Source: Maricaulis sp034670125 | Lineage (GTDB): Bacteria; Pseudomonadota; Alphaproteobacteria; Caulobacterales; Maricaulaceae | Length of the DNA stretch: 64,000 bases | Direction of reading: 5' to 3' | Assembly: GCF_034670125.1 (NCBI RefSeq) | Contig: NZ_JAXMOC010000009.1 | Location: 50,410-114,409 of the forward strand | Shown here: positions 62,682 through 64,000 of the stretch, piece by piece | Position numbering within the stretch: position 1 is the stretch's first letter | How the letters are laid out: every line of letters begins with the position of its first letter | Notes under the pieces: model-generated | The model's input: only the letters and a program-made list of their open reading frames with translations | Databases searched by the model: none | Told to the model about the DNA's origin: nothing | Position numbers and translations under genes: made by a program

Positions 62682-63509
62682 ATGACGATGACCGCGACCG
62701 CGCCTTCCAAGAAGAATGCCGTTTCCGCCAAGCCCGGCCCGTTCACGGTGGAGACGGTGTTGTCGGTGACGCATTACACCGACCGGCTGTTCCATTTCCG
62801 CATCACGCGACCGGACGCCTTCCGCTTCCGCTCCGGCGAATTCATCATGATCGGCCTGCCCAAGGAAGACGGCAAACCGCTGCTGCGCGCCTATTCGCTC
62901 GCCAGCCCGTTCTGGGATGAGGCGCTCGACTTCTACTCGATCAAGGTGCCCGACGGCCCACTGACCTCACGCCTCCAGCACATCAAGGAAGGCGACGAAA
63001 TCCTGCTCGGCCGCAAGCCGGTCGGCACGCTGGTGCTCGATGCGCTCAAGCCCGGCAAGCGGCTCTACATGATCTCGACCGGCACCGGCATCGCGCCCTT
63101 TGCCAGCCTGATCCGCGACCCGGAGACCTATGAGAAATTCGACCAGGTCATCCTCACCCACACCTGCCGCGAAGCCGCCGAGCTGACCTATGGCAACGAG
63201 CTGGTCGCCGCCGTCAAGGACGATGAACTGATCGGCGAGTTCGCCCGCGAAAAACTGGTCCATTTTGCCTCGGTCACCCGCGAAGACGGGCCGATCAAGG
63301 GCCGCGTCACCGACATGATCGAGAGCGGCGAACTGTTCGAACGCCTCGGCGTCCCGCCGCTCGACCCCGAAGCAGACCGCGTGATGATCTGCGGCTCGGA
63401 AGGCCTGCTGAAAGACGTCAAACAGATCTGCCTCGACCGCAATTTCATCGAGGGTTCGAATGCAGCGCCGGCGGATTTCGTCGTCGAGAAGGCGTTTGTC
63501 GCGACGTAG
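62682..63509 (+). CDS. fpr: Ferredoxin-NADP reductase
   Basis: 275 residues from ATG 62682. FAD domain with LRAYSLASPFWDEALDFYSI (the RAYS motif binds FAD) and NADP domain with MISTGTGIAPFASLIRDP and VMICGSEGLLKD. The C-terminus EKAFVAT matches the bacterial subclass (Azotobacter/Rhodobacter type). Ending the cys operon, it most likely reduces the ferredoxin that feeds sulfite reductase, replacing CysJ. 43 bp separate it from cysK; no clear terminator follows, only palindromic repeats. Confidence 0.92.
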   Translation: MTMTATAPSKKNAVSAKPGPFTVETVLSVTHYTDRLFHFRITRPDAFRFRSGEFIMIGLPKEDGKPLLRAYSLASPFWDEALDFYSIKVPDGPLTSRLQHIKEGDEILLGRKPVGTLVLDALKPGKRLYMISTGTGIAPFASLIRDPETYEKFDQVILTHTCREAAELTYGNELVAAVKDDELIGEFAREKLVHFASVTREDGPIKGRVTDMIESGELFERLGVPPLDPEADRVMICGSEGLLKDVKQICLDRNFIEGSNAAPADFVVEKAFVAT

Positions 63510-64000
63510 CGGCGCGGCTTTGGCCGGTCAGGCCATTCCTCACCTCCTTTCCCCTGTCATTTTTCCCGGAGGCGGGCATCGCCATCCGGAACCGACGGGA
63601 AACGCATCGCTTGCCGGACGGTCTCGTGGGTCCCGGATCTGCAACCTGCTTGCGCAGGTTTTCGTCCGGGGTGACAAAATTTTTGTGCATTTATCCCCGC
63701 TGCGCACCCCCTTCCTTCTCCCTTGGGAGAAGGTGGCCGGAGGCCGGATGAGGGGGATTCCTGGTGCACTCACCGGGATTTACCCCTCACCCTGCCCCTC
63801 TCCCAAGGGAGAGGGAAAGTGCGCTTTGGCAATTAAATTCACCAAACTTATCCTCCCCCCTTCCCGCCAACCCATAATGGCTTTGGTTTTCGGGACGGGA
63901 GGCACGAGCTCAGTCACTTGTGCCCGGAAACGAGCGGAGCCTGTCCGCGTGCGGGGATGACAGCCCGACACTCCGGCAGGGCGTGCGACCAGGTCGCGGG
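63510..64000. repeat. Intergenic repeat-rich end of window
   Basis: No gene supported. Holds palindromes CCTTCTCCCTTGGGAGAAGG (63714-63733) and CCCTCTCCCAAGGGAGAGGG (63796-63815), arranged as at 19585-19700, plus a degraded stretch (63560-63680) with CCGGAGGCGGGCATCGCCATCCGG similar to the palindromes near 18940 and 19450. Confidence 0.65.

Noticed and set aside
63460..63960. 166-codon plus-strand frame at the end of the window
   Set aside because: Overlaps the end of fpr in another frame and runs through palindromic repeats.

Overview
The window looks like chromosomal DNA of a GC-rich marine alphaproteobacterium, most probably Maricaulis or a close Maricaulales/Hyphomonadaceae relative. This rests on family content, not on a search. 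Arginine synthesis runs through acetylated intermediates, with a kinase-synthase fusion (NAGK/NAGS) next to an N-acetylornithine carbamoyltransferase, an arrangement I know from Maricaulis maris and Xanthomonas. The TonB, PhoB-type and NrdR-type regulation and the CysG-DUF2849-CysI-DUF934/CysH order are also alphaproteobacterial. No rRNA, tRNA, CRISPR array, prophage or complete insertion sequence was seen.

Layout. 0-6 kb: end of an exported protein, an NrdR-controlled ribonucleotide reductase alpha gene, and bifunctional PutA. 6.4-8.4 kb: a GT4 glycosyltransferase and a DUF2975/XRE pair. 8.4-13.9 kb: a phosphate-scavenging locus (porin-PstS operon; PhnC plus a fused PhnD-PhnE), each unit preceded by a PhoB-like box. 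13.9-16.9 kb: a short prepilin peptidase, then a polyamine operon (type III ornithine decarboxylase and deoxyhypusine-synthase-like enzyme) preceded by a 12-codon leader ORF. 17-20.6 kb: an accessory stretch with a retron-type reverse transcriptase, an XRE partner, a candidate msr-msd RNA, a GIY-YIG nuclease and palindromic repeats. 20.6-27.7 kb: transport and membrane genes, then an aguA-serine hydrolase-aguB operon. 27.7-33 kb: an Oar-like TonB receptor and a GT39 glycosyltransferase. 33-36 kb: an argF'-argB/A-argC operon with overlapping genes. 36-42 kb: kdsB, phosphatase, hydrolase, MFS transporter and M28 peptidase.

42.8-47 kb: three tandem paralogous XRE-plus-sensor regulators, a PiT-like membrane protein and a fourth similar regulator. 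Two of the promoters carry related small palindromes. 46.9-51.6 kb: 2-oxoacid:ferredoxin oxidoreductase (korAB) with a GltD-like iron-sulfur flavoprotein. 52-55 kb: a subtilase-autotransporter with 14 tandem GDINPF-type heptads. 56-63.5 kb: LysR regulator and a complete siroheme/assimilatory sulfate-reduction operon ending in cysteine synthase and a ferredoxin-NADP reductase. The end of the window is palindromic repeat DNA.

Themes: polyamine metabolism appears twice (ornithine and agmatine routes both giving putrescine) and phosphate starvation at least twice. The most unusual items are the retron module, the PhnD-PhnE fusion, the heptad-repeat protease, the tandem regulator cluster and the leader ORF of the decarboxylase.
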